Source: Selaginella tamariscina (taxonomy: Eukaryota; Streptophyta; Lycopodiopsida; Selaginellales; Selaginellaceae). Taken from it: a stretch of 64,000 bases of DNA. Where the stretch lies: positions 115,144 to 179,143 of the forward strand of contig PUQB01000279.1 of the NCBI GenBank assembly GCA_003024785.1, in the 5' to 3' direction. The notes under the pieces were generated by a model. That model saw nothing but the letters and a program-made list of their open reading frames with translations. It searched no databases and was not told where the DNA came from. A program made the position numbers and the translations under genes. Positions within the stretch are counted from its first letter, which is position 1. Every line of letters begins with the position of its first letter. This document shows positions 44,901 to 58,500 of the stretch, piece after piece.

Positions 44901-47900
44901 GATTTTGCCATGTGACCAGGTACATCATGCCCAAGGAGCAATTCTTTGGTATGTTAACCCACTTGCAAGCCTAGAAAGGATTGCCTGAGTTCACATTCCG
45001 TAAGGATAGTAGCCACCTCACCCATGCCAAGCTAGGAGCGATACTTGCAGCTCAGCTAGCCCATACATCCTAACTCACAAGGTGAGCATTGTTCATGGAC
45101 TTGGCTAACTAGGGGTGTGAGTTCCTAAAAGATGTGTTCCTAACATTGGTTACTTTACCATATTTTGTGGGGTTTCCATAAAGGGATTTCAAGGTTGGCA
45201 TTTAGAAGCCACCTTTGTGGCACCAGGTAAATACTTTGACACAAATAGTGATCAACCCATTTGATAAACTATTAATTGCATTGATCCTTATGAAGACTTA
45301 TTAAACATATCAGTGTGGAGAGTTGAACATTGAAAATCTACTTCATTGAATTACGGTAACGAAAGTCCTACTTTGATCAGTCTGATTCCTTGTCTTCAAA
45401 CTTTTGCACCTATGATCTACACACAAAGTTTGCACTACATGTTCATGTATCCATGTACTAGATGGGCTACCACTCACAATCATAGTGCCTAAAAGTTTCA
45501 AATATATCATACACAACTCCATTTACTAAAACATGGCCATGAATCTCTATGATTACAATGTTTTCTAGGCTTGTCTTCTAATGAGCCCCTTAGATCAACA
45601 CAATTCAAAACATAGTGATAAAACCTAGATAATGATAAAACCCTTGCCAATAGACATGACACAGACATTTTTTCCCTACAACACTCAACATTAATCTTGC
45701 TTCACTTAGTTATCCTGGCGAATTCTATGAGGTTGAAGGAGGTAGGTAAGGAAGATTGAAAGCCTTAGTGAGGGTAGGGTGGGATGATCATTTGATCCAT
45801 TTTTGCCAGTAAATGCAAACCAAATAATATTAAAACTCAGGCTAAAAGTTTGTAAATTATAAAGTTAGGCTGTGTTTGCAAATAAAATCTTTTAACTTTA
45901 GTTGTTTTGCATTGAATTTAGGCTGCTTTATCTTTCGCCTTGGCTAGATGTAGGACATGATTCAACTCACCCATTTTATGCACAATGGATATGACATGAT
46001 ATGATGAGTTGTTTTGTAGACTTTTAGTAGTCAGAAAAATCTTCAAAAGCTTGCCACAACCACTGTATTCTTATTGGAAAAGCCCCTTACACTTAATTCT
46101 TAAAGTGTGAAATTGACTCCAAACTTGTCAACAAACTCAACTTTCTTCATCATAAATTGAACTTTGCATTTAATCAATTGACTAGCAACATCAATTGCCT
46201 CCTCAGTAACATCCCAAGTATTTGCCCTGCTCTTTAAATTCTTTACATAGTTCTCTTCACGTCTATAGCTCATGTGCAATGTCAATTCACAAAACTGTAG
46301 CATGAATCCTTCACACCCATACCATAAACCTCCCCACATTTATGGCAAATAATTTTAAACAACAACTATGGTAAGAGATCAACTCAAAACAATTTGTTCA
46401 TTCTCATTTGGGAGCTTTTAATTTAAGCATTCATGTGAAATCCTTTCTTTTCCGCTCATGACATTGAAGACGCGTAGCAATTTTGAGTTGATCTATTGTC
46501 TATTTTATCTTTAATTTTGTTAGCACATTGATATAGCTATTCACAAATGCAATTATTCCTTAATATAAGTCAGAAACTCATGCATGGGGGTTGGAACCAA
46601 ACCTACAAGCCTTATGAAGCTCCAAGACTTGGTTTGCTCATTACAATTTCAACTCTGATTGAGAATAGAAGCATTAATATGGCACTCTTGTAGACCCATT
46701 ATCTCATGCTCTCTTCCATAAACAAATTAACAAGCACATTCTATCCATCCTAACCCTTCATGCCATATCCCCCCCTTCCTCATATATATGGATCCCTAGA
46801 AATAGGGAACCCTTGATCCTTCAAAGGTATATACATATGAATTAGGTAAAAAAAAAAACACCCTTTTAAGTTTTTGATCCATGTACGTACATTTTCTTAT
46901 AAGTTATGCTCTTAAGTTAGTTCTCCATTCATGACTTATTAATATAGTTTTTCATAAGAAATAATAAGATTTAACATTTTTCTCAATATATTAATATGCA
47001 TTTTCATAACATTTAACATCTTTCTCAATTACATGTTTTAAACTACCATATCATTAAATTAATGTTTGCACTAAATGTGTTAACTATCCAAATATTCCTT
47101 TAATAATAAATACTTCAATACAAAATTTCATTATATTTAATATAATTGAGTCAGTTTTTCTTTTCAATCAATACCAAGTATAAAAGTACATTTGATTATT
47201 TTAAAACCTTATACAATAGTAACCTTTTCTTTTGTATTTTAAATTTATTTAATTTAACCTTTCATTAATGTTTAATGTAAATGAAGATCTCCTCATATTA
47301 TTTTTAGAATACTTATGTGAGATATAATAAAGAATTAATTTTAAGAAAATTCTATAGTTGATTATAATGTTTACTTTAGGACACTTAAATTTGAGGATTC
47401 ATTATAATAAAGCTTACTTCAATATACTTAAAGTGGTTCATATTATAGTTAATCATTATCATTACTTAATGGACGTTTTAGATTTTCTAATGAACTCATG
47501 TTGTTTAGAGCTTGATGTATTGACAAGGCAAAGAAGTCATAAACTACTTTTAACACTTTGCTTTTGAATAAGTTATAACTATCAACAAAGGGGCAACTAC
47601 TTCATATGACAAGTAAGTTTAAGAAATGTAAATAGCATTTGCATTAATGGAGGAGCTAATTAATATGTTTCATACTTCTCTTTTAAATAAATTTGGTGTT
47701 ACATACTAATAAGAAAGTAGATCTTAACCAATAAATAAAATAAAACAATATAATAAAAATTATTTTATTATGAATAAGAAAATGTGAAAAGGAATTAAGA
47801 ATTACAACAATTACTATTTCAATTATGGTTATAACCCATGGTGTACATCATGTGTAATCTCATTCTTTACACATCATCACCAAGTCCTTATAACAATCAA

Positions 47901-48384
47901 CTTTATTAACTATGTAACCATATGCTTACCTAGCATGTCATAGAAGCCTTTGGTGTGGTGACACACTAAAAGCATAAAAATGTTCATATATGGCTTGGAG
48001 TTGACCTTTGTGGCCCTTAATTAAACCATTATGTACTTAATTTGAGCTAGGAGTTAGTTGCAATTTTATATGTTACACTCCGATCAGATTTTAGCAATTG
48101 AATCTCATATCATAGTCTTAATCTTCAAAAATTTAAGTTTTTCTTATCATATTTACCAACTACTTAAATTAAAGGTCTAACATGCTTTCTAAAAAAAAAT
48201 GGTAATTACATTGCCCCAATGGGACACCTATTGAAAAAGAACTACATATACATCACCCATAAAAATATTTTGAATGAACAAACTAATTAAACTCCCTTAA
48301 CGATGATTTACCCAATAGCTTAATTCATATCATCAAGTTAACATTCATGCCATATCATTTTTTTTCTTATATCTACCTATTTAA
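44901..48384. other. AT-rich intergenic DNA, no gene seen
   Basis: No frame with recognisable content and no RNA gene. The two small frames (46100-46339 minus, 47358-47567 plus) have no motif. The region is probably decayed repeat DNA. Confidence 0.5.
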
Positions 48385-48689
48385 ATGCACATTGTAACTA
48401 AAATGGGCATGATACGTGAAAATGGGAATATAAAATAAATTGTTAATTAATACTTAAGTTTTAATTATTAATTAATTGTTTAATTAATATGTAATTAAGC
48501 CTTAAATATTAATTAATTAATAAATTAATCCTTCAATAACCTTACTTAGTAAGAAATATTCTAAAATATCTTAGAATATTCATATTATTTTTCGTTCTAA
48601 AAATAGTTTACAATAATTAAAAAATATTATCAAACATAATTATAAATGAAATCATTTCCTTATCAACATGTTAATTTTTTTATATAAAT

Positions 48690-49540
48690 ACTTTCTTTCT
48701 AACCATATAGAGAAATCTCCTCATTTTGTCTAAATCATCACTCTTCGGATTAATTGAATCATTTTGGTCAATATTTTGATGTTATTGCCACCACCTTATG
48801 AATGCCCATCCTTGTTAATACATAAGATGTGATAAGATCAGGTCTGCATAAAGGCTCATCTAAAAAATGACCTTCCTTAAGAATAATATTGTAAAGTGCC
48901 CGGTTGTTTTATAAAATTCAAAATCACGAGAAAGAAAAGCGTCAAGAAATCTTTGATATGGTGGATACTGCTCACAAAAGTTTTTGAGATTCTTCTTTAT
49001 GAGGCACGTATCCAAGTAGTTCACTAGCTCATCCATGATATTAATATCAGAATATGGGTCGAAAGTGATTGGATGAATACAAGCAATGTTTTGGTTAAGC
49101 ATAGCCTTCTGAAGAGAGTCATCTACCACTAAGATATGTGCATTCTTCATTATTCTTAACTGATTGATCTCCCTATGAAGCCCAATTAATCTTTCATTCT
49201 TGAAAAAGTATGGCTTGCTTTCCTTTCTTATATTATGAAATTCGAAAGGTTTATAACATATTTGCTGATCAAAATCCAATTTTTACGAATCACCTCTTTT
49301 GCAACACTACAATGTTTCTTAAGCAAATTTAGCAGCGGTGTCAAGTTGTGAATCTGCATGCATGACCAAATCCTCACAAGTGCACCCATCTCCTTAAACT
49401 TTTGAAAGAGACAGTTCAACCCTGGACGAAAAATAATATCATATCGAAATTTACATGACAAGGAATGAAATCTCCTTGTTTTATTTCTTTTTTTCTATTC
49501 TCGGGCCTTTGTCGATGAAGCAAAACACCATTGACATCTA
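48690..49540 (-). pseudogene. orfC relic in the old half copy
   Basis: Frames 49461-49228 and 49279-48860 keep HAD motif II (RIWSCMQIHNLTPLL), KPYFF and motif IV (ILVVDDSLQKAM). Motif I is mostly lost in this copy (the frame near 49530 is shifted), and the C-terminus is decayed. The domain that is still readable is the same as in X' and X, so orfC was already part of X before these copies diverged. Confidence 0.6.
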
Positions 49541-49869
49541 ACAACACAATATGGCCATGGGTAACATGGGGTAGTGTTGCTTATCAAGGTTTATCATTTA
49601 ATTGTACATCATCCTTACAAGATTCCGATATTGCATGCACTAAAGAAAATGATTTCGGAATTAAGGCAATAGAAATGGTGATGAAAAAACTGAAGTGGTG
49701 GCCTTATAATTACCAAGGTATATTATTTACTTTGTTAATCTGTGACCCATGTTTGAACTAAAAGCTTCATTAATCCTTGAGAATTTATTTTCTATACAAA
49801 TATAAATGAAATATACAAAAATGCCTTATGTTACACTCATTTATAACTATTCGTCACTTTAAGAACTCA

Positions 49870-51960
49870 TTAACAATTCTTCTTCGGTATTACCTTCTGA
49901 GTGAGGCGAAGAAGGTCTAAACCGCTTGGTAGATTGTTCATGATCTTCTGTATCTTCTGTTGATGTTTCCATGGTAATGGAGTATGTGAATGTTCTATAC
50001 TCCTTGAGATAACTTCCGGTCTAATATCTTATTGAAGTTCGCCCTCAGACTCCGACATTGAACTAGATTTGTCTTCAGAGCTATCGCACTTCTCAGGAGA
50101 GAACTTTCCCAAATACTCCTATATGGGTTTGTTGGGTAGTCAGTTGAGAACCTCTTTATCCACTTGTTCAGGTCCTCAACCATGGTCTTATCCTTTTCAA
50201 TGGCAAACACACATGTATCCCAAAGGTAACACACCTTCAAGACGGACCCCCTAGTGCAGTAGTAAAAAACCCATGCATCACTAAGAGGACTCCTGATCAA
50301 GTTGACGATGCTCCATGCCACTTGACTTGTGATGTTTGGATAATGTACATTGCCAAATACGTCCCTCTCAACTATCAATGTATTGGATGGAGGTTCAGGC
50401 CCATTGGAGTGCAAACAGATGCCTAGCCAGTCATTTAAAAGTTTGAAATTGTTTGGCACATTCCTAACAACATGTTTCCTTCCCGCCCACCTGGGTAAAA
50501 TCAACTACTACAATTTCTTTAACTCTTTGAAAAAAAGAGACAGATTAATATACCGGCGAGATAAATCCCACCCAGACAATTTACTTACCTAGTACAACAC
50601 ACATTGTGTATTCCCTGCAGTAGCTCTTTCTAGTCGCCCAAGCTGTTCCCACATGGCTCGCGTGTGTTTGAACTTCTCTCATATTTTGCTGTTGTAGTGG
50701 TTGGTGTCAGCAGCGTCCCATTCTACTGATAACTTATGGTACTGCTCAATTGTGAGATTCGGCTTAGCTAAAAACACCGATCTTTTTGTCAGCTTCTCAT
50801 GGGTATGCTCGAAAAGTTTTGTTGCCATCGTTTCTTTGTTGTGTTTATCGAGAAAACATTAGGCTGCCATTATTGTGTGATGGCCACTAATGATGTAGTA
50901 CTTGATTGATTTTTTTTCTCCGTTTGAATCTTTGTGATTTGTTCTGGTGTTGTCACCCACACTTTCTTATCACCTTTCTTTCTTTCATAGTATGGGCACA
51001 AAATTGCATTATGTAGAATGGTGTAAGAATTGTCGTCCTTCATCTTCTCCATAAGCTCAGCTACACGTTCCTGGTTAAGTGGCCTGTAATTGAAGTTTGG
51101 GTTGACACTGCAATACTTAACCCTACACTCATAAATCTATCATCCAACATCATTTTCTTGTGGCTTATTGCAGCATGGAATGCCACAGGTGTAGCTGACA
51201 AAACGACTGATGATTTTCTTTTTGATCCAAATCAACATGTGTGATCCCTAACTACAGCTATTCTAATGTTCTTGGCACACTCTTCAGCTTTTGAAAATTC
51301 TAAGCAAATTGAACGTGATATGTAAAGAACCTGGGACCGAGCCACCCTCTCAATCTCCTTAATGATGTCGTGTGTTCTTCTTCAATGTGAAGAGGGACGA
51401 TTGCTCCACTTGTGGATGTTCTGTATTGTGAAGCAATCTCTGCTGAGAATACACCTACTCGATGAGTCTAAAGATCTTTGAAGTAGACATCTAATTGGAT
51501 CCCCTCCATAGATGGGCTTTCGTTGAGTTGAAGAAAAACTCCACGATCAATATCATTAGTGAACACGTGAACATCATTATCCACAAGTCAACAAGACCAC
51601 CCAAGATTAATGTTGTAACTGGTGACCTTTGGATCCGAGAACGTGACATTGGATGGAACAAGGCATATGTGTCGAGCATCGTCCAATCTGGGTTCGCAGT
51701 TTGCTTTCGGGTGCTTGACTAGTAAATCTATTTTCCATTGTTTTGCTTATCTATGCGATGTGACAGAGGTTAGTTTGACAGCAACAATGGTTGCTCCAAT
51801 GCACTTCCCGTTTATTTTGAAATATGGCCAAGTTGATTCCAGAATCCCCATGCCCATCTTTAATGTCACTCAATTCCACATCTAAATATAAAAATGATTA
51901 GTTCTTCAAGCACATATCTGAGTATAACATATTTTATTTTAATTCTTACCTAGAATTTGA
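49870..51960 (-). pseudogene. orfB relic in the old half copy, internally deleted
   Basis: Keeps WVFYYCTRGSVLKV and TCVFAIEKDKT (methyltransferase-like boxes) at 50504-49995, and VWVTTPEQITKIQTEKK near 51000. It lacks the 273-aa Lys-rich part by deletion at about 50480 (the join reads CCTAACAACATGTTTCCTTC). The D of DYCTRG is Y here. Many stops. Useful mainly for judging which boxes were conserved. Confidence 0.5.
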
Positions 51961-52144
51961 TGACGACTCCATACTAATGATTGAATCTCCTTATTTGATC
52001 AAATCGTCCTTCTGCACAATAATACACTATGAATACAAATCATATAAAAAACACACACTTGTATAAAATTGAATATACAAAATTAATACATTGATAAATT
52101 CACATACACCCTACTTTGTCTTAGAGAGAAGTGGACGGGATTAA

Positions 52145-52227
52145 CTGTCCAAAGCTCACCTTTGTGATAATGCAAAAGACATATAATATTTTATTTTAAA
52201 ACCACCATAAACGTGAGTTTTGGACAG
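52145..52227. repeat. Conserved hairpin, diverged copy
   Basis: Arms CTGTCCAAAGCTCACCTTTG and a near complement ending TTTTGGACAG, same place relative to orfB as in X and X'. Only some differences keep pairing. Confidence 0.6.
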
Positions 52228-52429
52228 TTTCACATATGGTAAAATGATAAAAATAAATAAAATGAGATATGCAACTTATATATACTAATACACATATATA
52301 TTCACATGAAGGTGGGGCGGGATTTATCTCGCCACACCTTTTATGCCTCCTGAAAGAGTGGATGGGATTAATCTTACTCACATGGTCAAGTGGTTAGAGA
52401 GGTCCAAACTTTTGCTTAGGGGGTTTGCT

Positions 52430-53395
52430 TGATAGAACACTTGTGGCGCACACTCATGTTTACTTAAGGCTCACACTTGTGTGGTTGTCACTAAGTACTA
52501 ACCTGGTATAGCTTAGCCACATGAGCCCTTAGGGGTTAGTTGTGAATCATGTTACCTTCCTTAGGGGTTGTATGCTTTCATGAGGGTGGTTTCTCCATGG
52601 GTACATGACAATGTCCTAGTCTATGTCATGGGGAATATATGAGAGTATATGTGTCTCTTTGTTAGGGTTAGGGCATGAGCATGTCTAATATGCTCGAGTT
52701 ATCCTCTGGGACATGAGAGTAGTCACTTTAGAGGACTTAAGGTGGGGCCCTAAGTTTCTTACCTAGTTCAATATTTGAGCTAGACTCTCATAGTCATCTT
52801 GATAGACTTAGTGTTGTTCACATAAAGTGATAACGCAACATGGTAACTCAAGTAGTCTTAGGATTCTAGACAATGCTTATGTCTTAACCCTATCACAAAT
52901 ATATATGCTCCAACACATGCCATGTGAAAAGGAGCTACAGTATCATATCTTACACTTAAGAAATCACCCTCTTTTAGGTATACAACCCCTAAGGAGTAAT
53001 CTAATCCATAGCCAACCTCTAAATGTGTGTGTGCAACCAAGTTATACTCTAAGACCACATGAGTATGAGTTAGAGATAGGCACATGTGTTTTCCTCTAAG
53101 TAAATCCTTTTTGCCTAAGGCTAAGGTTGGACAACATTCATTATAGGTGACTATCTATGTGTGTCAAAGAGACCATTATTAAAGAGTTTAAATTGTTCAA
53201 CCTTCTGGCATGTTTAGACACCTATCACATGAGATATTAAACTTGTTTCCACACAATACAACTTTTAAGGTATGATTTGAAGTGTCATGCCAAGGAGCTT
53301 GGGTAAACCAAGGCGGAGGCAATCACACAATCCAACATGTGCTTGCTGAATTTCAAGATGTGAGTTGCCCAAGGGTCTCCTACAGAAAAAAAAAA
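52430..53395. repeat. Two diverged L1-LTR fragments in inverted orientation
   Basis: 52480-52850 matches the complement of the L1 LTR (GCCCTTAGGGGTTAGTTGTG, GTTAGGGCATGAGC), and about 52860-53340 matches it directly (CCTAAGGCTAAGGTTGG, AGTAAATCC). They face each other. Both are strongly diverged. A 17-A run lies at 53385-53401. Confidence 0.5.
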
Positions 53396-53529
53396 AAAAA
53401 ACAGGATGTGGAACACCAACTATAACTTATTTTAGGATTTGGCCTAAGTGTTAAGGTGTTGTATTGGCTGAATAATGCTGAGGTCAAAGGCAATTGTTAG
53501 ACCAAATTCAGAAGTAATACATATGAGCA

Positions 53530-53695
53530 ATAGATGTATCAGACTTTGCCATTAGAGGAGTACTAGTGCAATCATGACATCCACTTGCCTACTAATTGAA
53601 GAAGCTGGATCACAACAAACCAACATATGAAAAAGAAATGTGTGTCATTATTAAGGCACTAGAGAAATGGAGACACTACTTGGTTCATGGAGATG
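53530..53695 (+). pseudogene. Ty3/gypsy RNase H remnant
   Basis: One frame with two stops reads SDFAIRGVLVQS, HPLAY, KKLDHNKPTYEKEMCVIIKA and EKWRHYLVHG. These match the RNase H domain order of Ty3/gypsy pol (compare SDFAVGSVLSQ, NYEIHDKELKAI and EWRHFLEG in the chromovirus here). It is a relic. Confidence 0.7.
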
Positions 53696-54717
53696 GCAAA
53701 TTGGCAAGGGGGGAACACAAATGTCAAAGTACAAATTTCAAATTGTGCAGGTCTCAAATGCATTAAGTTGGAAGATCCAACTATAGGTCATGTTAGTTGT
53801 GGAAACTAAATTGCTGGATGAGATTTGGGGAGCCATAATCCATGCATTCACTCAAAGAAGTTTGAAACCATAGACAAGGGGGAAAAGGGTGCATTCGAAT
53901 TGGAGGAATGTGAAGAAGAAGAGTATACATTCCTAAGGGTCCCTATGAAGTGGACAAATGTCGAAATGCCACGACACTCAAATAGGTGAACATGGTGGAG
54001 TGCAACATATGATGACAACCTTGGCCTGATCCTAATACTATCCAAGTTTGAGAAAAGACGTGCTTAATTGGCCAGCAAGCAAAGGCAGCAAATCAAAAGG
54101 CTAGAGGCCTTCTTCAACCATTACTAGACCTATATCATGTCATTGCCAAGGGTGGGGAAAATAGGATGTAATTTAGTGATGATAAATAGTTACATTGTGC
54201 CTTGGATGTTGCTCACCAAGCGATGGATGCAGCTCATGAAAGGTATTATTAACAATATGATAAGCATTGATATGATATAGAGTATTAGTAAGTACCAATA
54301 ACATAAAGGTTCTTTCAATTAAGTTCCGCGAACAGTATGTAGGTTTATATCTAGTAACACAACGTGTGGAAAAAGTCATATTATATAACTATAACAATTT
54401 ACTTAAATATGAGGACTATTACAATGGTCATGGACTTAGTTGATACTAATCAAATTTAGTTTTGAGATGAAATTATAATGTTCCTTAGTATTTTGATAAA
54501 TCATTCAAGGACTAAGATGAATCATAATCAATATTTAAATGATTTAGTAAGATATTGACTTCCACAATGATGTTATACCTTTGTTAGAACTTTAACTCAA
54601 AACAATAACATATAGCTACCAAGACCATCCATCAATACCCTATGTGAACAACGTCAAGACAACACTAAAAGTCTACATAAATACTCAAATAGGCATGAGA
54701 CTTAGGGTCCAACCCTA
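53696..54717. other. Decayed repeat DNA, no gene seen
   Basis: The left part may continue the pol relic. 54390-54600 matches 4970-5170, and 54590-54717 resembles the start of the L1 LTR (GTTAGAACTTTAACTC). No frame is convincing. Confidence 0.45.
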
Positions 54718-55047
54718 AGATAGCATTGCCTCTTGAATACTTTGCAAATCACTTGTTTGCTCCCTTTCACATTTATCCGTTGCCACTATCTCATTACCTA
54801 TCCCTTCATTATTTAATTGTACATCATCCTTACAAGATTCAGATATTGCATGCGCTGAAGAAAATTAATTTCGGAACTAAAGCCAATAAAAATGATGATG
54901 AAGTGGCCCCCATGGTAACGATGTTTTGAGCTGCATTATTATCCATTTCCTGCATGAACTCTGTCATTCTGACATGTGGCACAAGAAATTGTCGCCAAAC
55001 CCCTCTCTTACCTCATGCCAATACTGAAAATCCATGTTCTCAATTGT
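54718..55047 (-). mobile_element. Fragment of X right arm (orfC N-terminal exon)
   Basis: Closely matches 6416-6740, including CTCATGTTGTTACC-type sequence near the orfC start and CCATGTTCTCAATT at the end. It is cut by the TIR of X3 at 55048. X3 therefore landed inside an X-family sequence, as X did. Confidence 0.8.
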
Positions 55048-55552
55048 ATGCAAGTTGTAACTAAAATGGGCATGGCTATAGTCCCATTTCCTAATAATTA
55101 GCAATTTTAGCTATTTAATTAGCATTTTCTAATATTAAAGGAATATTCTTTAGAATATATGTTTGAAAAGAGAATATTCTTTAGAATATTCTATTTTGTA
55201 TTCTACCCTTTAATAAATTATAGCATTCATTGAAAAAAATTAATAACATTATAAAAGTAGAAGGTATTAAATTATATAATATATTGCCTAATATAACAAT
55301 TAAGGAAGAGCATAAGAGGTACATTATATAAATATTGATGTTGTTATTAAAATATTAATATTTAAATATAACATTATTAATTAAAAATTTGTAGTAGTAA
55401 TAATATATATATAAATCCTATAATAATATAGTCAATCTTCCATATCATTTTTTAAATTTATATAGTTAAGTATACAATTTGGTACTATTATTAAAGAGTT
55501 TATAATAATTATGAATATTAAATATATGATATTTTATAATTTTGTAATTGCT

Positions 55553-58500
55553 TTAAGCTTCAGAAAACATACATTCCCTTGCAGTTTTGTTAATCGTGAC
55601 TTTATCAACGCTTCTTGACATCCACCCATATCGAATGGATTTAACATTTATAAAACATGCTGGGTCTTTTTGATTGGGAGACCATGTTTTCTCTAGGCAT
55701 CCATTATATCTTTCGCTCTCCTTCTCGTGTCGCCTTTTTTGTGGTTTGAACCATGCAACCTTAACAATACTATTTTTTGTGATTACTTCAGGTGTGTCGA
55801 TAATTTGACCCATCCAAATAGGCTGATTATATGACGCATCTGGAGTAATGAGAACCATCATTAGTTTTTGAAGATCCTTGCAGCAATCAAAGTATGCTTT
55901 AGGTTTTTGGTTCCTTTGTCCAACAAAGTGTGGGGTTTGCACTTCCACATCACTACTGGCTTCTATGTCGTCTATGCTCAGTGATGTCATTTCAATCTCC
56001 TCTCGCCACCTTGTTTTAGGCCAGAAAGGGTGTTGCAATTCTGTACTTGTGACAGTAGGCCCTTCCAACTCTCGAACAACAGTCTCCCAATAGTTGACCA
56101 CATGCTTATATAGTTCTGAGTAACCAGTTGCCTTATCAGAATTCTTTGGCATCGATTTTTGAACCCATGCCACATATTTTTTGATGCCATCAATAATAAC
56201 CTCTTGTTCCTTGAGCTGGGCACTCAATGGAATAGGGTCTGGTTGTCCTTCTGGGAGAAGTGGCTTTCCATCCTCTCCACTTTTGAAGAGCATTAAGCCC
56301 TCTTTCGGTAACCACTCCTGCTCTGATGGCCGTAACTTGTACTGCATAATAGGTATACCATCTCGTATGGAGAAAAAGAATTGTAGCGGCACAAGGTGAC
56401 CAACTAAAGAATCACTCCCTTCTTTTATATACTCCTTGAGAAATTTTTTGAAGTCTGGCACCTCAGTCACAAGCAAAGCACAACTTTTTTTGGAGATGCA
56501 ATTTTCAAAAAGATTCATCATATGCGGTAAGGTAAGTGCACTTGTCCTTTTTGTAGAGTTGGAGACCTTGCTGAAGAACGCATCAATATCTTCATGAGTG
56601 TGACCAACCATAAGGAAACTGAGCGTGATTGTTTCAAACACACCTTTGGCAACAAGCATTGACAAGTATGCTAGCACATATCTAGAAAATAAAAGTAAGT
56701 ATGAGCTTGAGAAACCCTTAAGTAAAATGATTTACCTATTTTTGTTCTCGCCTGCACAATTATCCATCTGTAAAAGCAAATGACGAGGAAGCTTATTTGA
56801 TGTTGAGGACACATGTACACTATTTGAGCTAGATCCCTCCACTGAACCTGAACTCTCAACAGGGCCATCTGTTTTTTGTGCAGGCTGCTGACAATGCCTC
56901 TCATATTCCCAAGTAGCCTCAAGTGCAGACGTGTTCATGAGAGCATTATGTAAAGGTTGAAGGTGTTGTTTCTTCACTTTGAGATCACTGATAGGACTTG
57001 TCTGTGAGTGGGCTTCAAGGTTTCTGAAACACATGGCTAACGACCCAATAGTGAAATTGGAGTCGCTAGACCAATGTGGAAGTGAAAAGTGTCCATATGA
57101 CTCACAACCGTGTCCATGTGTTAGCACACCTGTCAATGAAATCGGAAGTTTCATGACATTTCCAAGGCACTTTGGTGTTGCAAAGAGCTTTGGAATGCTG
57201 GTCTTTGAATGATCCATCTTGTCATGGATCAAGCACAGGTACTCTGATGGGCGTGACACAGAAAGCATGCGGTGTGCATAGTACTGAGACCGGCAAGTTT
57301 GTTGTGCAATCATGTGGGCCTCCATCTTCTTTGAATGGCAGTGATCTCCACCAAGGTTTTTGCACAAGCCTCTGCAGCCTTCAATGATGTACAAGTGTCA
57401 CACTTGGAAAAGCTAGAGTGTTTTGCAATCTCCACATCCTTAAAATGAGTATTCCATATGTTGTTGAAGGTACCAGTGCAGATTGCTTGGAGCCCCATCA
57501 AACTGAGGCACTTGTTCACATGTTCACACAGCTTCAATTGAGTGTAGATTGAAGGCAAAACCTTGAGATTTTCCCTGACCCCTGCATTTGTGGTTCGGCA
57601 TTTGTGAGGCATCCTGTCTGCATTTGCTTCCACAAAAGCCTTGAGTATCTCTATGGCTGCCATGATGTGAGAGCGGGTTTTGACCAAGCGAGTGTTCCCA
57701 TGAACTGAGGTTCGCGCTCCATCTAGCCACTCATCCCTCCGACGGTAGAACGTGGTCTTTGGGATCCCGTATATACTGTACCAAGCTTTGAAGCAGATGG
57801 CCACCTTATTAAATACCATGGATGTACTCTGATATGGAAGTACAATTGTGCAAAAAGTTAATAATAAATGAATTAATTTGAACTTCTATGTATCATATGT
57901 CTTCAGTGTAAATTTCCTGTATTGTAAACTATAAAAAAGAATATGTTTAGATAACCTGTGTCCGAGGCCATTCCATCAATACACCCAGTTAGTGCAGCAT
58001 ATACAAACTCATGCCTTTGCTTTTGGGTGAGCATACGAAAGACATGTCTACATTGGGTATTTCATTTCGGTCTGCCATCTGACAACACTTCTTCTTGCAA
58101 CAGTCAATCGTGGAAATGCTCGTAACACTTTCGGAAGATGTAGGATCCATCTTACCCTCTTGCTGAAACTTGCAGGGGAAGATCTACAACCCATGAATCG
58201 CCTTTTTTTTACAATAGGACCATTGCAAGGAACCTCTTCAAATATGAGTTGTTCTTCCGGGTTGTTATTATTGAAATCCAACCCAAATATGTTGAACCAT
58301 CTTGCCGTCTTAATTCAGATGTTCGACACCTCACGAGGACACCCACAAAGTCGGACCCTAGTTTCTCTTCTGACACTGCTTCCATTAGATTTATAGCTGT
58401 GATGATGCCTCTTCCGACTTCAATCTCACGAAGAAGAGAGAATCACTTCATCCATCACAGCAGGCAAGCCATCATCTGGTAAACTCGTGCTACTATTTGT

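Larger units (their letters stand above)
48385..52378 (-). mobile_element. Old half copy of transposon X (right arm), truncated
   Basis: Starts with the TIR ATGCACATTGTAACTAAAAT and follows the arrangement of 5213-10440: orfC, orfB, hairpin and first palindromes. It stops at 52378 within the second palindrome. Relative to X' it lacks about 980 bp of orfB (equivalent to about 7540-8519) and has much more point divergence. It has no orfA arm and no second TIR nearby. Confidence 0.85.

Noticed and set aside
52378-52450. tRNA-like stretch (TCAAGTGGTTAGAGAGG, similar to a D-arm/A box)
   Set aside because: I could not find a matching T-arm B box or a clover-leaf; it may be a decayed SINE head but is not supportable.
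57833-57957. Intron in the X3 orfA copy
   Set aside because: GT and AG borders exist, but removal would shift the frame relative to X and X', which lack the segment and read through.
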